Assembly (NCBI RefSeq): GCF_010669145.1
Contig: NZ_CP048635.1
Coordinates: 372,001-436,000, forward strand
Source of the DNA: Rhizobium oryzihabitans
GTDB lineage: Bacteria; Pseudomonadota; Alphaproteobacteria; Rhizobiales; Rhizobiaceae
Length of the DNA stretch: 64,000 bases
Reading direction: 5' to 3'
Each line of letters begins with the position of its first letter. The stretch's first letter is position 1. The position numbers and the translations under genes were made by a program. Of the stretch, positions 1-7,957 are shown piece after piece. Under the pieces are notes generated by a model. The model was not told the DNA's origin. It saw only the letters and a list, made by a program, of their open reading frames with translations, and did not search any database.

Positions 1-68
1 TGATCCGACGGCAGGCTTTTCAGCTGGTGCGAGGCGGAAAAGTGAAATTCCTTGGTGATGCGGAACAT
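1..68 (-). CDS. queD: 6-carboxytetrahydropterin synthase QueD, N-terminal part only
   Basis: Only the first 22 codons are inside the window. They read MFRITKEFHFSASHQL, which matches the QueD/6-pyruvoyltetrahydropterin synthase start: the HFSASH stretch carries the first zinc-binding histidine. QueD converts 7,8-dihydroneopterin triphosphate to 6-carboxytetrahydropterin, the step before QueE and QueC in queuosine synthesis. The ATG overlaps the queC stop by one base (TGATG), so the two genes are translationally coupled and share the riboswitch upstream of queC. The rest of the gene lies beyond the left edge. Confidence 0.85.
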   Translation of the reverse strand, partial: MFRITKEFHFSASHQLKSLPSD

Positions 69-778
69 CAGCGCACCTCCTGCGCCGCATAGGCATGGGT
101 GGCCGCCACCCAGAAATCGGGGTCTTCATAGTCGGTCGGATCGGTGACGCCGGCCAGATGAAAGGCCTCACGCCGTTCCACACAGGTGCCGCAGCGGCCG
201 CAATGGCGCGAACCGCCCTTGTAACAGGACCATGTTTCGCCAAAGGGCGTGCCGTATTTCACGCCATCGGTGACGATCGCCGCCTTGGAAACGGTGACAT
301 AGGGCGCGAAAAGCTTGACGTTGGCATAACCTTCCAGCGCATGCGCCTGCATGGCATTGAAGCTGTCGATGAAGCCCGGCCGGCAATCGGGGTAGATGAA
401 GTGATCGCCGCCATGCACAGCGATCGCCACGGCATCCGCCTGTTGTGCTGCGGCAAGTCCGAAGGCGATGGTGAGCATGATGGCGTTACGGTTCGGCACC
501 ACGGTGGAGCGCATGGTCTCCTCCGCATAATGCCCGTCCGGCACCGCAATGTCGTCGGTCAGCGCCGAACCGGTGAGATGCGCACCGATGGGGCGGATAT
601 CGATGACATGATGCGGCACGCCAAGACGCCTTGCGCAATCGGCGGCAAAATCCAGTTCCTTCCTGTGGCGCTGGCCATAATCGAAGGAGACGAGAGCGAG
701 AAGTTCATGTTCCGCCGCGATTTTATGCGCAAGCGAAACGGAGTCCAATCCGCCGGAGCAGATGACGATGGTTTTCAT
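68..778 (-). CDS. queC: 7-cyano-7-deazaguanine synthase QueC
   Basis: A 236-residue protein of normal QueC length. It makes preQ0 from 7-carboxy-7-deazaguanine, ammonia and ATP in the cytoplasm. Visible motifs are the N-terminal PP-loop SGGLDS (residues 8-13), the PNRN motif at 95-98, and a C-terminal zinc cluster of four cysteines (about 185, 193, 196 and 199). The ATG is preceded by AAGGG ten bases upstream, and that ribosome binding site is inside the preQ1-type aptamer, so translation is probably shut off when preQ1 is abundant. It is the first gene of the que operon, with queD overlapping its stop. Confidence 0.96.
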   Translation of the reverse strand: MKTIVICSGGLDSVSLAHKIAAEHELLALVSFDYGQRHRKELDFAADCARRLGVPHHVIDIRPIGAHLTGSALTDDIAVPDGHYAEETMRSTVVPNRNAIMLTIAFGLAAAQQADAVAIAVHGGDHFIYPDCRPGFIDSFNAMQAHALEGYANVKLFAPYVTVSKAAIVTDGVKYGTPFGETWSCYKGGSRHCGRCGTCVERREAFHLAGVTDPTDYEDPDFWVAATHAYAAQEVR

Positions 779-786
779 AAGTTGGG

Positions 787-821
787 ATCCCTTGTTTTGA
801 CCGGGTGGGCTGCGACCGGAT
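787..821 (-). promoter_or_regulatory. preQ1-I type riboswitch controlling queC
   Basis: On the minus strand the leader reads CCGGTCGCAGCCCACCCGG followed by TCAAAACAAGGGATCC. This resembles the known compact preQ1-I aptamers: a short GC stem (CCGG/CCGG), a loop starting TCGCAG, an A-rich tail AAAACAAGGG, and a Shine-Dalgarno embedded in the tail. The similarity to the Thermoanaerobacter tengcongensis aptamer (GGUCGCAG, then AAAACAAGGG) is from memory. The AAGGG at 789-793 lies ten bases before the queC ATG, which fits translational control through ribosome-site sequestration. The match to a queuosine gene makes the call strong. Confidence 0.85.
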
Positions 822-1123
822 TACAGGGGGCGCCTTTAAAGCAAAGCGAAGGTGTTGTGAAGGACTTTTTGGCGATCGCAGATCAAGACGAAATAATCGC
901 GCATGCGGGATATTTTTGTGAAAGCTGCTTGAAACAACAAAGCGATTATGTCGGGTTCGCCGCATCGTTGATAAAAAAAACTCAACAAATCTCAATATTA
1001 ACTTTATTGGGATCAGGTCTCTCAACCTCGCTTAAAGTCAACGATGACCTTTGTATGACGGAAGTTCGAATTTGATGTATTTTCCTCAACAACATTCCTA
1101 CAGTAGCGATATTATATCAATCG
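822..1123. other. intergenic region upstream of queC
   Basis: About 300 bases between the riboswitch and the small membrane protein gene. It must hold the que promoter on the minus strand, but I cannot point to convincing -35 and -10 boxes. The right half (from about 960) becomes AT-rich. No RNA gene, repeat or credible reading frame was recognised on either strand. Confidence 0.4.
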
Positions 1124-1438
1124 CTAGAGAGAAGCATCCAGCATCGCTCGCTTCCTAAGATAGTTCCATAATCCTACGCTGAAAAAGACGGATGCGAACA
1201 ACATCGCAGCAATTACCAACCAAAACTCTGTTGGGTTTTCAGCCAGATTGAATTCATAGTAGTCTCCCCGAAAATTAAAGCTCACTTCTTTCTTCACGAT
1301 GCAAAATACAGCCCAGATGGGTAAGAAGATGGAAAATAAAACACTGATGACAATGTGTCTCCCCGTTAGCTTCGGCGGCAACGAGCCACTTGGATAAATT
1401 TCATAAGATTGAACATTATCTTTTTCGTCTTTGTTCAT
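1124..1438 (-). CDS. small two-helix membrane protein, function unknown
   Basis: A 104-residue protein that I do not recognise. It has a charged, lysine- and aspartate-rich N-terminus, a first hydrophobic segment at about residues 28-48 (IVISVLFSIFLPIWAVFCIV), a polar loop containing RGDYYEF, and a second hydrophobic segment at about 73-92 followed by basic residues. This suggests two membrane spans. The gene and its flanks (about 1080-1660) are clearly richer in A and T than the neighbouring operons, hinting at transfer or weak constraint. No strong ribosome binding site is visible before the ATG. It is isolated from both neighbours and could be a spurious frame. Confidence 0.5.
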   Translation of the reverse strand: MNKDEKDNVQSYEIYPSGSLPPKLTGRHIVISVLFSIFLPIWAVFCIVKKEVSFNFRGDYYEFNLAENPTEFWLVIAAMLFASVFFSVGLWNYLRKRAMLDASL

Positions 1439-1661
1439 TTTAACAACTCACAATATAAAAGGCATATTACGCTTAAAATTAAGTATTATTGGCAAACATA
1501 CTGCATAACTACGAAATAAATCAACAAACTTCAGCACCATATTCGACAAAAGAGGCGGTCTGGTAGCGTTATGTTGGCCAAGCCGTTCAGACAGGGATGC
1601 CTCTCCGCTGATCAACGCTTCCAAACAATATCTCCCGAACCGCGTCTCAGTAGCAAACGCT

Positions 1662-2795
1662 TCAGCGCAGCAGCGCCTGCGCCTCCTCGATGCCAAGCGC
1701 TGCCGGCTGGGTGCAGGTCGTTCTCATTTCGATGAAACGGCCCTCCTCCCCGGACTTCAGGATCGATGTCATCACATCGATGCCGTGCAGGGAGCGATCC
1801 AGCGAGCAGCGGGCATCGCGGCCTTCCAGAATGGCGATTGCCATATCGGCAAGGCCGGCCGTGCGATAATTGGCGCGCGGGCCGTTCGGGCTTTCCTGAT
1901 TGGCGATGCCGAAGGGATGCGCCCAGTCTTCCAGCGGCTGGATATCCTTGTCGCGCCCGCTCGCTTCCACCACACCGCCGAAGAAGTTGGGGTCCGGCAC
2001 GTAGATCGAGCCTTCCGTGCCGTAGAGCTCCATATTGGCGTGACGATGCGACCACACGTCCCAGCTGGCCGAAAGCGTGATCGTCGCGCCGTTCACGAAT
2101 TCCAGCAGGGCATGGATGTTGGTCGGCGTTTCGACCGGAATAATCTCGCCGTTCAGCGGCTGGCTGGTCACCGTGCGGGTGGGATTGGCCATACTGGTCA
2201 GCGCACCGACGCGCTTCACCGGACCGATGAGGTTGATGAGATTGGCGACATAATAAGGACCGAGATCGAGGATCGGCCCACCGCCCTTCAGGAAGAAGAA
2301 GCCCGGGTTCGGGTGCCACATCTCCATGCCGGGGCTCATCACATGGCAGGTGCCGGAGGTGATGCGTCCGACCTTGCCCTCATCGATATATTGCCGGGCA
2401 AGCTGATGCGCACCGCCAAGGAAAGTATCCGGCGCGCAGCCGACGGAAAGCTTCTTCTCGCGGGCGATGCGCCGCAATTCCTCGCCTTCTTCCAGCGAAA
2501 GCACCAGCGGCTTTTCCGAATAGACGTGCTTGCCCGCCTCAAGGGCGGCTTTCGACACCGGAAAATGCGCGGCGGGAATGGTGAGGTTCACCACCACATC
2601 GATATCCTTGTTGGCGAGCAGTTCCTCGATGGACTGCGCGACAACACCGAATTCTTCCGCCCTCAGCTCCGCCGCATTGCGGTTGAGGTCGGCGCAGGCA
2701 AGCACCTTGATGCCCTTGAAGAGCGGTGCCAGCGAGAAATAAGCAGACGAGATATTGCCGCATCCGATGATGCCGACGCCAAGATCTCTGGCCAT
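1662..2795 (-). CDS. Gfo/Idh/MocA family sugar dehydrogenase
   Basis: A 377-residue NAD(P)-dependent oxidoreductase. The N-terminal Rossmann motif is GIIGCGNI (residues 8-15) and the family's EKP motif sits at 94-96 (YSEKPLVLS); the C-terminal part is the usual substrate domain. Such enzymes oxidise or reduce sugars, inositols or glycosides at a ring hydroxyl. It is the last gene of a six-gene sugar uptake operon, 25 bases after the TIM-barrel gene, so it probably acts on the imported sugar or its isomer. The preceding GGAG supports the ATG at 2795. The substrate cannot be read from the sequence. Confidence 0.9.
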   Translation of the reverse strand: MARDLGVGIIGCGNISSAYFSLAPLFKGIKVLACADLNRNAAELRAEEFGVVAQSIEELLANKDIDVVVNLTIPAAHFPVSKAALEAGKHVYSEKPLVLSLEEGEELRRIAREKKLSVGCAPDTFLGGAHQLARQYIDEGKVGRITSGTCHVMSPGMEMWHPNPGFFFLKGGGPILDLGPYYVANLINLIGPVKRVGALTSMANPTRTVTSQPLNGEIIPVETPTNIHALLEFVNGATITLSASWDVWSHRHANMELYGTEGSIYVPDPNFFGGVVEASGRDKDIQPLEDWAHPFGIANQESPNGPRANYRTAGLADMAIAILEGRDARCSLDRSLHGIDVMTSILKSGEEGRFIEMRTTCTQPAALGIEEAQALLR

Positions 2796-2820
2796 GATGG
2801 AAACTCCGAAAAATTGAAAC

Positions 2821-3585
2821 TCAATAGGCTTTGAAGGAAGCGATCGAGCGGGTGATCAGCCGGTCGATATCCTTCGGATTGTCGTGCTCCAGCACAAAAT
2901 GTTTCGTGGCCGATTTTGCCTTGAGCACGGCGACAATACCCTTCCAGTCCACTGTACCATGACCGAGATCAGCCCAGCCATCCTCATCCGTGTTTTCGCC
3001 CGATGGCGCGATGTCCTTCACATGCACGGCGGTGATGCGCTTGCCGTAGCTTTCGATCCAGGCGAGCGGATCTGCATTGCCTCTGATAATCCAGGCGATA
3101 TCCGCCTCCCATTTCAGGTCCGGCCCGCCGGCAAGGATCTGCTCCTGCGGGGTGGAGCCGTCGCCAAGCGCCTTGAACTCGAAATCGTGGTTGTGCCAGC
3201 CGAAGGTCAGCCCGGCATCGACGAAAGGCTTGCCCGCCTCCTGCAGGCGCTTGCCGAAGGCGAACCATCCGGCCGCATCGGCAGGGCGCTGGTCAGGCAT
3301 CAGGTAAGGGCAATAGATCGCCTCCACGCCCAGAACCTTGGCGATATTCAGGGCCTTTTTCGGATCGCCCTCAAGAAGGTCGAGGCCGAAATGGCCTGTC
3401 GGCATGGCAAGGCCGTTGGCGTCGAGTTCGGCGCGCAGGCTCTTCAGCCCGGCATCATCCAGTGCGGCGTACATGGCGCCATAACCTTCAACCTGTTTGT
3501 AACCGGCGGCCGAAAGTTTCTTCAAAATCCCGGAAAAAGGCTGGAAATTGCGGGCGCTGTAAAGCTGAAAACCGAGTTCTGTCAT
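2821..3585 (-). CDS. sugar phosphate isomerase/epimerase, xylose-isomerase-like TIM barrel
   Basis: A 254-residue protein of the AP_endonuc_2/IolE-like TIM-barrel superfamily. Conserved metal-ligand segments are visible: FGWHNHDFEF with a histidine pair, WEADIAWI, VHVKDIA with a histidine, and FVLEHDNP with a glutamate near the C-terminus. Enzymes of this fold isomerise, epimerise or dehydrate sugars and keto-inositols using a divalent metal. I chose the ATG at 3585, which follows GGAGGAG at good spacing, over one four codons upstream with no ribosome site. The pairing with a Gfo/Idh/MocA dehydrogenase is typical of inositol or 3-keto-sugar catabolism. Confidence 0.85.
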   Translation of the reverse strand: MTELGFQLYSARNFQPFSGILKKLSAAGYKQVEGYGAMYAALDDAGLKSLRAELDANGLAMPTGHFGLDLLEGDPKKALNIAKVLGVEAIYCPYLMPDQRPADAAGWFAFGKRLQEAGKPFVDAGLTFGWHNHDFEFKALGDGSTPQEQILAGGPDLKWEADIAWIIRGNADPLAWIESYGKRITAVHVKDIAPSGENTDEDGWADLGHGTVDWKGIVAVLKAKSATKHFVLEHDNPKDIDRLITRSIASFKAY

Positions 3586-3643
3586 TGTCTCCTCCATAGA
3601 GATGCTGGGTCTTGGGAAAGTGTGTGGGGGGTAAGTTGCAGCG

Positions 3644-4732
3644 CTAAAGCCGCTCCTCGCTCTCAGCGTCGAACAGCGAGGCCATCGTCAGGTCGAGGCC
3701 GAGGCGGACCTTGGTGCCCGGCGAAAACCGCCTGTGGCCGCCGACGCGCACGGACATGGTATGCCCGGCATGTTTCAGCCAGATCAGATTGTCGGCGCCC
3801 ATCGGTTCCTCGATATCGACCACTGCCTCATGCACCTCGCCGCTGACGATATCGGCATCGACGCGCACATGTTCGGGGCGAACGCCCAGAACCACCGCGC
3901 GGCCGGCGGCAAGCGGCGTCTCCGGCTGATAACCGTCCAGCGAAAAGGTGACGCCGTTGGTGGTGAAGACCACCTTGCCGTCTTTCTCGATCAATTCGCC
4001 ACGCAGGAAATTCATCGAGGGCGAACCGATAAAGCCGGCGACGAAGAGGTTTCTCGGCTTATTGTAGATGGTGACGGGATCGGCCAGCTGCTGGATGACA
4101 CCGCTTTTCATGATGGCGATACGATCCGCCAGCGTCAGCGCCTCGATCTGGTCATGCGTCACATAGATCATGGTGTTCTTCAGCGCCTGGTGAAGCCGCT
4201 TGATTTCGACGCGCAGTTCGGAGCGCAGCTTGGCGTCGAGGTTGGAGAGCGGCTCATCGAACAGGAACACATCCACGTCGCGCACCAGCGCCCGGCCGAT
4301 CGCCACGCGCTGGCGCTGGCCGCCGGAGAGCTCGGCAGGCTTGCGCTTCAGCAGCGGCTCGATCTGGAGTATGCCGGCCGCCCTTTTGACGCGGCGGTCA
4401 ATCTCCTCTTTCGGTACCTTGGCGACCTGAAGGCCGAAGGACAGGTTCTTTTCGACAGTCATCTGCGGATAGAGCGCATAGGATTGAAACACCATGCCGA
4501 TGCCGCGATCCTTCGGCTCTTCCCAGGTAACGTTGCGGTCCTTGATGAAGATTTGCCCATCGGTCGGCTCCAGAAGGCCGGCGATGCAATTGAGAAGGGT
4601 CGACTTGCCACAGCCGGAAGAGCCGAGCAACACGAGGAATTCACCGTCGTAAATATCGAGATTGAGGTCTTTCAGGACGGTAACGGCACCGAAGGACAGG
4701 GAAAGATCGCGGATGGAAACGCTTTTATTCAT
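3644..4732 (-). CDS. sugar ABC transporter ATPase (CUT1, UgpC/MsmK-like)
   Basis: A 362-residue nucleotide-binding subunit. It has a Walker A motif GSSGCGKST, the signature LSGGQRQRVAIGRAL, Walker B FLFDEPLSNLD and the switch THDQIEAL, followed by a C-terminal TOBE-type regulatory region of about 120 residues, as in MalK and UgpC. It powers the permease pair encoded just upstream. A TTG three codons earlier overlaps the permease stop, but the ATG at 4732 is the likelier start, with AAAGG upstream. It sits 58 bases before the isomerase gene in the same operon. Confidence 0.92.
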   Translation of the reverse strand: MNKSVSIRDLSLSFGAVTVLKDLNLDIYDGEFLVLLGSSGCGKSTLLNCIAGLLEPTDGQIFIKDRNVTWEEPKDRGIGMVFQSYALYPQMTVEKNLSFGLQVAKVPKEEIDRRVKRAAGILQIEPLLKRKPAELSGGQRQRVAIGRALVRDVDVFLFDEPLSNLDAKLRSELRVEIKRLHQALKNTMIYVTHDQIEALTLADRIAIMKSGVIQQLADPVTIYNKPRNLFVAGFIGSPSMNFLRGELIEKDGKVVFTTNGVTFSLDGYQPETPLAAGRAVVLGVRPEHVRVDADIVSGEVHEAVVDIEEPMGADNLIWLKHAGHTMSVRVGGHRRFSPGTKVRLGLDLTMASLFDAESEERL

Positions 4733-4737
4733 ATAGC

Positions 4738-5679
4738 TCAACCTTTTACTGCGCCGGCAGCAATGCCGCGGACGAAAAGCCTGCCGGAGACGAAATAAAC
4801 GATCAGCGGCACGGCACCCGTCAGAAGCGTGGCGGCCATGTTGACGTTGTATTCCTTCACCCCCTGCACGGAGTTGACGATGTTATTGAGCTGCACCGTC
4901 ATCGGGTAATATTCCGGCCGCGTGAACACCACGCCGAACAGGAAGTCGTTCCAGATGCCGGTAACCTGCAGGATCATCGCCACGACGAAGATCGGCAACG
5001 ACATGGGCAGCATGATGCGGAAATAAATCTGCCAGAAATTGGCGCCGTCGATGCGCGCCGCCTTGAACAGCTCCTCCGGCAGCGAGGCGAAATAATTCCG
5101 GAACAGCAGCGTCAGGATCGGCATGCCGAAGATGGTGTGAACAATGACGAGGCCGGTCAGCGTGCCATAAACGCCCATTTCGCGCAGCACGATGACGATC
5201 GGGTAGATCATCACCTGATAGGGAATGAAAGCGCCGATGATGAGGATGGAGAAGAACAGCTCCGATCCCTTGAACTTCCAGTTGGCCATGGCGTAGCCGC
5301 TGACGGAAGCGACGACGATTGAGATCACCACCGAAGGCACGAGGATGCGCACCGAATTCCAGAAGCCGCGTGAAAGCCCGTCGCAGTTCAAGCCCGTGCA
5401 GGCATTGGCCCAAGCCTTCACCCACGGCTCGAAGGTGATTTCCACCGGCGGTGCGAAGATGTTGCCGAGACGGATTTCCGGCATGCCCTTTAGCGAGGTG
5501 ACGACCATGACGTAAAGCGGCAACAGGTAATAGGCGGCGGCCACGAACAGCGTCCCGTAAAGAATGATGTTGCGGCGGGAAAAGGTTTTTCTCGGCTTCC
5601 TGCCGCGCGGGCCGGAAAGGTCGCTTGCGACCGCATCGGTGGCGGCGGCGACTGTGTTCAATGTGCTGATATTAGCCAC
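4738..5679 (-). CDS. sugar ABC transporter permease, MalG-like
   Basis: A 313-residue inner-membrane subunit with about six membrane helices after a basic cytoplasmic N-terminus. The EAA-type loop that docks on the ATPase is seen in EELFKAARIDGANFWQIYF, followed by the LPMSLP segment. The start is a GTG at 5679 preceded by GGAGG at seven bases; it overlaps the upstream permease by eight bases. It would pair with the MalF-like permease to form the channel. It belongs to the operon starting at the binding-protein gene at 7929. Confidence 0.92.
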   Translation of the reverse strand: MANISTLNTVAAATDAVASDLSGPRGRKPRKTFSRRNIILYGTLFVAAAYYLLPLYVMVVTSLKGMPEIRLGNIFAPPVEITFEPWVKAWANACTGLNCDGLSRGFWNSVRILVPSVVISIVVASVSGYAMANWKFKGSELFFSILIIGAFIPYQVMIYPIVIVLREMGVYGTLTGLVIVHTIFGMPILTLLFRNYFASLPEELFKAARIDGANFWQIYFRIMLPMSLPIFVVAMILQVTGIWNDFLFGVVFTRPEYYPMTVQLNNIVNSVQGVKEYNVNMAATLLTGAVPLIVYFVSGRLFVRGIAAGAVKG

Positions 5680-6574
5680 GCTTCTTGCCTCCGAATTCGA
5701 GGTAGGCCCATGGAATGACGATGATGGCGACGGTCAGAAGCATCATGGTCGAGGCGGCGAAACCCTGCCCCAGGTTCTGTGCCTGGAACATGTAGTCATA
5801 GACATATTTCGCCGGTACTTCGGATGCGATGCCCGGGCCGCCGCTCGTCTGCGCCACCACCAGATCGTAGACCTTGACGATGCCGCTCGCGATGATGACC
5901 AGCGTGGTGATGAAGACCGGCCGCATCATGGGAATGATGATGAGAATATACGTCCTCCACATGGGAATGCCGTCAACACGCGTCGCCTTCCAGATGTCCT
6001 CGTCGATGCCACGAAGACCGGCCAGCATCAGGCACATGACGAGCCCTGTGCCCTGCCAGAGTGCGGCGATCAGGATGCCGTAAATGACGATCTGCGAATT
6101 ATAGAGCGGATCGAAAGTGAAGCTTTCCCAACCGAGCGAACGAACCACGGACTGGATGCCGAATTCCGGGTTGAGCAGCCATTGCCAGACAAGGCCGGTG
6201 ACAATGAAAGACAGTGCGAAGGGATAAAGGAAGATCGTGCGGAAGGTGTTTTCAAAGCGGATTTTCTGATCCATCAGCGCCGCCAGCACGAAGCCGATGA
6301 CGAGGCTGAAGATCAGCGACAGAATGCCGTAGATCGCCAGATTCTGGATGGAAACGATCCAGCGTGGTGCTGCCCAGAGCCGTTCATACTGGTCGAAACC
6401 GATGAAGGTCGCACGCGGCAGTAGCTTGGAATTGGTGAAGGAATAGATCACCGTCCAGACGGTTCCGCCGAGAAAGATCACCACGGCGGTCAATATCATC
6501 GGAATGGAGGCAATCTTCGAATTGAGATTGCGGAAAAGCTGGTTGGGGCGGCCGGAGCGCGCTTTACCCGCCAT
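5672..6574 (-). CDS. sugar ABC transporter permease, MalF-like
   Basis: A 300-residue permease with six predicted membrane helices and an EAA loop (DEDIWKATRVDGIPMWRTYI). The ATG at 6574 has AGGAGG seven bases upstream. A LacI-type operator palindrome lies only 12 bases before the start, between this gene and the binding-protein gene, so the permease block may have a second regulated start or be repressed by roadblock. It is 122 bases downstream of the binding-protein gene, with a strong hairpin in the gap. Confidence 0.92.
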   Translation of the reverse strand: MAGKARSGRPNQLFRNLNSKIASIPMILTAVVIFLGGTVWTVIYSFTNSKLLPRATFIGFDQYERLWAAPRWIVSIQNLAIYGILSLIFSLVIGFVLAALMDQKIRFENTFRTIFLYPFALSFIVTGLVWQWLLNPEFGIQSVVRSLGWESFTFDPLYNSQIVIYGILIAALWQGTGLVMCLMLAGLRGIDEDIWKATRVDGIPMWRTYILIIIPMMRPVFITTLVIIASGIVKVYDLVVAQTSGGPGIASEVPAKYVYDYMFQAQNLGQGFAASTMMLLTVAIIVIPWAYLEFGGKKRG

Positions 6575-6586
6575 GCATGACCCTCC

Positions 6587-6598
6587 TGTAACGTTGCA
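6587..6598. promoter_or_regulatory. LacI-family operator, second copy
   Basis: The 12-mer TGTAACGTTGCA fits TGNAACGTTNCA, the CG-centred palindrome typical of LacI-family repressors. The same element, inside a longer shared leader (CAACTGCAACGTT, one variable base, then CAG, on the minus strand), occurs in front of the binding-protein gene at 7946-7957. The repressor gene is not in the window. Confidence 0.65.
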
Positions 6599-6658
6599 GT
6601 TGATCAGTACAGAACATCAAGATCGCTTGTACCGGCGTACTGTACTGTCGTTATTGAT

Positions 6659-6682
6659 CGGGGAACGGCGAACCGCTCCCCG
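6659..6682 (-). terminator. intercistronic hairpin between binding protein and permeases
   Basis: On the minus strand a ten-base-pair stem (CGGGGAGCGG with CCGTTCCCCG, one G-U pair) closes a stable TTCG tetraloop 15 bases after the binding-protein stop codon. There is no U-run, so it is more likely an mRNA-stabilising or partial-attenuation structure that gives an excess of binding protein over permease than a full terminator. Confidence 0.6.
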
Positions 6683-6696
6683 TCCGGAGATCACGG

Positions 6697-7929
6697 TCAG
6701 TCAGCCGAACCGATAATGCCTGCGAAGCGCTTCTGCCCATCTTCCGCCGACATTGAGCCCGCGAAGAATTCCGCCATCAGGTCTTCCTTCTGTTTCTGCG
6801 TATCGGCGGAAATCAGCTGGTCGGTGCTGGTCAGAGCATTGCCCTTGGCCAGAATTTCCAGACCCTTCTTCATGCAGTCGTTGGCGGCATTGAGGTCGAC
6901 GTCGCCGCGGATCGGCAGCGAACCTTTCTTGAGGTTGAAGGCGACCTGGGTTTTCGGATCGACGATGGTTTCAGCCAAAACGTCCTGTGCCTTGGATTTC
7001 GCCTCGTCTTTCAGCAACGGGAAATAAAAGGCGTCGCCGCCGGTGGTGATATAGTCGCTGAGGCCGAGACCCGGCAGGCAGGTGTAATCCGTGCCGGCCT
7101 TCTGGTTGGCAAGCTGGAATTCACCCTGCGCCCAGTCGCCCATGATCTGGCCGCCGGCCTTGCCCGTTATGACCATGTTGGTGGCCTGGTTCCAGTCCTG
7201 AACATTGGTCCCCTTGGCCATCTCGCGTGCTTCGACAGCCGCTGCGAAGATCTTCGCCATATCAGGACCGGCCGCCGCTTCGGCATCCTTGTCGCCATAG
7301 ACCTTCTGATAGAGGTCCTTGCCGCCGATCGAGAGCGTCAGCGTGTCGAACAGGCCGTTGGCCTGCCATGCCTGCCCGCCAAGCGCGAGCGGCTGGATAC
7401 CGGCTTTTTTCAGCGCCGGCGCGGCTGCAACGAACTCCGTCCAGTTCTTCGGAACCTCGACGCCCGCCTTCTTGAAGGCCTCGTTGGAAAGCCACAGCCA
7501 TTGCCAGGAATGAATGTTGACCGGGGCGCAATAGATCTTGCCGTCGATGGTGCAGCTGTCGAGCAGGCTTGCGGGCTTGATGACGTCTTTCCACTTGCCC
7601 TTTTCGGCAACGTCGCTCAGGTCGCGCATCAGGCCGGCCTGCACCAGCTCTTCCGCCTGCCGGCCGTGGTTGAACTGGGTGGCGCCCATCGGGTCGCCGC
7701 CGGTGATGCGGCTGATCATGATCGGGCGGGCTGTGCCGCCAGAACCGGCGATGGCGCCATCCACCCATTTATTGCCGGTAGCATCGAAGGCCTTGGCAAG
7801 TTCGGCGACGGCGGCAGCTTCGCCGCCCGATGTCCACCAGTGGGTCACCTCAAGATCCGTGGCCCCCGCCATGCCCGCCGGAATCATTACACTGGCCAAA
7901 AAGGCCGCAGAAATAACACGCATTCGCAT
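6697..7929 (-). CDS. sugar ABC transporter substrate-binding protein (CUT1 family 1, GtsA-like)
   Basis: A 410-residue periplasmic protein. The first 23 residues form a Sec signal peptide ending AGMAGA. The mature start DLEVTHWWTSGGEAAAV and the region GGTARPIMISRITGGDP resemble glucose/mannose-type binding proteins such as Pseudomonas GtsA; this is family resemblance recalled from knowledge, not a measured match. The ATG at 7929 follows GGGAGGA. It is the first gene of the sugar operon and carries a LacI-type operator 17 bases before the start. Confidence 0.9.
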   Translation of the reverse strand: MRMRVISAAFLASVMIPAGMAGATDLEVTHWWTSGGEAAAVAELAKAFDATGNKWVDGAIAGSGGTARPIMISRITGGDPMGATQFNHGRQAEELVQAGLMRDLSDVAEKGKWKDVIKPASLLDSCTIDGKIYCAPVNIHSWQWLWLSNEAFKKAGVEVPKNWTEFVAAAPALKKAGIQPLALGGQAWQANGLFDTLTLSIGGKDLYQKVYGDKDAEAAAGPDMAKIFAAAVEAREMAKGTNVQDWNQATNMVITGKAGGQIMGDWAQGEFQLANQKAGTDYTCLPGLGLSDYITTGGDAFYFPLLKDEAKSKAQDVLAETIVDPKTQVAFNLKKGSLPIRGDVDLNAANDCMKKGLEILAKGNALTSTDQLISADTQKQKEDLMAEFFAGSMSAEDGQKRFAGIIGSAD

Positions 7930-7945
7930 GAGTCTCCTCCCTCAC

Positions 7946-7957
7946 TGAAACGTTGCA
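7946..7957. promoter_or_regulatory. LacI-family operator, first copy
   Basis: TGAAACGTTGCA is a TGNAACGTTNCA palindrome in the leader of the sugar binding-protein gene. It is repeated with one base changed before the permease block, which supports a shared repressor controlling the operon at two points. Confidence 0.68.

Noticed and set aside
95..1075. 326-codon open frame on the plus strand across queC
   Set aside because: It is antisense to queC, which has full motifs and a riboswitch; the predicted protein has no recognisable family and arises from high GC content.
1448..1696. 82-codon open frame on the minus strand
   Set aside because: It overlaps the end of the dehydrogenase gene in another frame and runs through AT-rich noncoding sequence with no ribosome site or family character.
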